A DNA stretch of 23,289 bases from X23 sp050251575. GTDB taxonomy: Bacteria; Bacillota; Clostridia; SK-Y3. Shown piece by piece: positions 21,958 to 23,289 of this stretch. The notes under the pieces are model-generated. The model was not told the origin of the DNA and searched no databases. It saw only the letters and a list, made by a program, of their open reading frames with translations. Each line of letters begins with the position of its first letter. Position 1 is the stretch's first letter. Position numbers and translations under genes: made by a program. The stretch is from assembly GCA_050251575.1 (NCBI GenBank), contig JBFWMP010000029.1:1-23289 (forward strand). Direction: 5' to 3'.

Positions 21958-22995
21958 TTATTTCCAACCCATGATTTCGGACATATCCATCATGGTTTTT
22001 TCCTCATTCTTGAGGTGTTTAGTGTATTCTGTCGATCCTATGTAGTCAACCGCGAGACCAAGCTCTGCCATCTTTTTAACCTGTTCTTCTTTGGTAATCG
22101 CATATTTGAGTGCTTCACCTAAGAGGTCAACAATCTCCTGTGGCGTGCCGGCCTTGCAAGCAAAGCCACGCTGGCTGGAAACGCTGATATCGGTTCCCAT
22201 GACTTCTTTCCATGTAGGAACGTCAGGCATAAAGTCAGAACGTTTATCAGAGAAAACTGCGATACAAGTAAGTTCGCCATTGTTGCAAGGAACCATGACT
22301 TCACCCACATTAGCAATTGAGCTATCGATATGACCACCTAAAAGTGCGGCATAGCCGTCCTTCCAGCCATTACCCGGAACCTGTGTTAACTTGAGGCCTG
22401 CTTTGGCGTTCACAGTCTCAAGAAGTACGTGGTCATCAGAACCCGGACCGGAAGTGGAAGCGGTAACTTCTTTGGATTTTGCATATTCAACAAAACTTTT
22501 TAAATCGGAAAATCTAGGATCATTATTCTTGATAACGATGACACTTGAATCGGTTACATGATTTGCGAGCATCGTGAAACTTTCGAGATTATGTGATCTG
22601 CCGAGAGATGGGTCTAAATAACCAGGCATCAAGGTCGGAAAGTTGACCATTGCAACAGTATACCCATCAGCTTTACCGGCAAGCATTTGTTCCCAACCAA
22701 CCCAGCCGCTTGCACCTGTTGGATTGATCACATTAACTGTAGTATGTAGATACTCCTCAAGATATGGCTGTACCATCCTGGCTCCGATATCACTACCGCC
22801 CCCGGCACTCCATGGTACAATCATTGTGATAGGCTTCCCATCAGGAAAACTTACTTTAGGAGCAGCAGGCTCAGCTGAAGGTGCAGCAGTTTGAGCTGGA
22901 GAGGGTTGAGTCGTCTCAACCTTGGGTGCGGCGCAGCCAACAACCAAGCTAGCCACCATAATAACAGTAAGTGCCAACATAAGAGCTTTTTTCAT
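21958..22995 (-). CDS. tctC: Tripartite tricarboxylate transporter receptor TctC (Bug family)
   Basis: The 345-residue Bug-type solute receptor has a lipoprotein signal (LVVGC, Cys21) and a Pro/Ala/Thr-rich linker (about 24-46) that tethers it to the outer face of the membrane. The mature domain opens with the Bug motif KPITMIVPWSAGGGSDIGAR (about 54-73). VINPTGASGWVGWEQM, TSGPGSDDHVLLE and GHIDSSIANVGEV follow. Bug proteins bind carboxylates through the first two loops; the ligand here is unknown. It is first in the operon with a strong AAAGGAGGA site, a promoter with operator candidates upstream and an attenuator downstream. It delivers ligand to TctAB. Confidence 0.95.
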   Translation of the reverse strand: MKKALMLALTVIMVASLVVGCAAPKVETTQPSPAQTAAPSAEPAAPKVSFPDGKPITMIVPWSAGGGSDIGARMVQPYLEEYLHTTVNVINPTGASGWVGWEQMLAGKADGYTVAMVNFPTLMPGYLDPSLGRSHNLESFTMLANHVTDSSVIVIKNNDPRFSDLKSFVEYAKSKEVTASTSGPGSDDHVLLETVNAKAGLKLTQVPGNGWKDGYAALLGGHIDSSIANVGEVMVPCNNGELTCIAVFSDKRSDFMPDVPTWKEVMGTDISVSSQRGFACKAGTPQEIVDLLGEALKYAITKEEQVKKMAELGLAVDYIGSTEYTKHLKNEEKTMMDMSEIMGWK

Positions 22996-23077
22996 CTTTT
23001 TGTCCTCCTTTTATGCGCATTTTATTTGCGCTATTTCATGGTGATGGTATTTGTAAAACACCCTTGCTCGACATATA

Positions 23078-23090
23078 ATGCATGATGCAT
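23078..23090. promoter_or_regulatory. Candidate operator ATGCAT-N-ATGCAT, tctC-proximal
   Basis: The sequence ATGCATGATGCAT is a 13-bp dyad immediately downstream of the predicted tctC -10 element, about at or just past the transcription start. That is a classical repressor position. The same pattern recurs at 23222-23234. The short, tight dyad is like those of GntR/FadR-type regulators, but the cognate protein is not in the window. Confidence 0.65.
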
Positions 23091-23102
23091 CGTTCTGTAA
23101 TT

Positions 23103-23131
23103 AAGATATCACAAAAATTACAAAAAGTAAA
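23103..23131 (-). promoter_or_regulatory. Predicted promoter of the tctCBA-dehydrogenase-aldolase operon
   Basis: On the minus strand TTTACT (23126-23131), 17 bp, TATCTT (23103-23108) lies about 108 bp before the tctC start codon, with the operator candidate just downstream. Hexamers are 4/6 matches each, so regulated rather than constitutive strength is expected. Confidence 0.5.
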
Positions 23132-23221
23132 TACTATTTTACACATATTTTAGTAACTTTTAGTTATATACGTATAATTTAGATAAGGATCGGTACATAT
23201 ATAATATATGAAATATTTTTG

Positions 23222-23234
23222 ATGCATTATGCAT
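23222..23234. promoter_or_regulatory. Candidate operator ATGCAT-N-ATGCAT, distal copy
   Basis: ATGCATTATGCAT is the same 13-bp dyad as at 23078, 144 bp away. It directly precedes a possible plus-strand promoter (TTGATA 23241-23246, 17 bp, TAAACT 23264-23269). This arrangement suggests a divergently transcribed gene, perhaps the regulator itself, beginning beyond the right edge. Confidence 0.6.
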
Positions 23235-23240
23235 TTTGTG

Positions 23241-23269
23241 TTGATAATCAATTGTCTGTATGCTAAACT
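23241..23269 (+). promoter_or_regulatory. Possible divergent promoter at the right edge
   Basis: TTGATA and TAAACT are separated by 17 bp on the plus strand, with the distal dyad 6 bp upstream of the -35. No start codon with a ribosome binding site is reached before the window ends, so the gene it would serve is outside. The remainder of 22996-23289 shows no open frame of note. Confidence 0.35.
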
Positions 23270-23289
23270 TATTAATAATAAATATAAAT

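Noticed and set aside
19833..22995. Sulfonate (sulfolactate or sulfoacetate) degradation locus, prompted by the TTT system and the TSUP permease
   Set aside because: No sulfolyase, sulfoacetaldehyde acetyltransferase or other desulfonating enzyme is present, and the TSUP gene is 16 kb away in another unit.

Overview
The window is a low-GC stretch that looks like a Gram-positive clostridial (Firmicutes) chromosome. The signs are strong AGGAGG-type ribosome binding sites, frequent TTG/GTG starts, solute-binding proteins with lipobox signal peptides, and AT-rich spacers. All 21 recognisable genes lie on the minus strand, so transcription runs from high to low coordinates. There are no rRNA or tRNA genes, no CRISPR array and no phage genes. 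The dominant theme is uptake and catabolism of small organic acids and amino acids.

In transcription order (right to left): (1) 23289-17824 is a tctC-tctB-tctA tripartite tricarboxylate-type transporter operon. It continues into a D-2-hydroxyacid dehydrogenase and a DRE-TIM (4-hydroxy-2-oxovalerate-like) aldolase. A promoter with a repeated ATGCAT-N-ATGCAT operator candidate precedes it. (2) 17811-16922 is a REP-associated tyrosine transposase (RAYT) between 28-bp inverted repeats, with its ribosome binding site buried in a hairpin. (3) 16823-14154 encodes a UBA/DUF4342 membrane protein, an OmpR-type response regulator and a sensor kinase. (4) 14001-13826 is a MITE-like inverted-repeat element. 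(5) 13739-12171 is a ClC H+/Cl- antiporter with a regulatory TrkA-C domain. (6) 12105-6661 is a complete branched-chain amino acid ABC operon (livJ-H-M-G-F) ending in a CBS-CBS-ACT sensor protein and a strong terminator. (7) 6681-4215 is an aconitase-superfamily hydratase of unknown substrate, followed by a REP-like hairpin and a SAM methyltransferase. (8) 3356-282 holds a TSUP-family permease, a LysR regulator and an AbrB-family transporter, ending in a terminator. The ribosome binding site of one more minus-strand gene is visible at the left edge.

The 100-N gap at 2344-2443 is flanked by two identical 127-bp copies of the LysR start and upstream region. This is almost certainly a scaffolding artefact (a 127-mer contig overlap), not a biological duplication.

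The most interesting points are: the tct-dehydrogenase-aldolase operon, which reads as an uncharacterised hydroxy-acid import, oxidation and cleavage pathway whose aldolase lacks the family's usual His; a set of GGGGAC-headed repeats around the RAYT and in several spacers; and hairpins placed between the binding-protein gene and the permease genes in both transporter operons.
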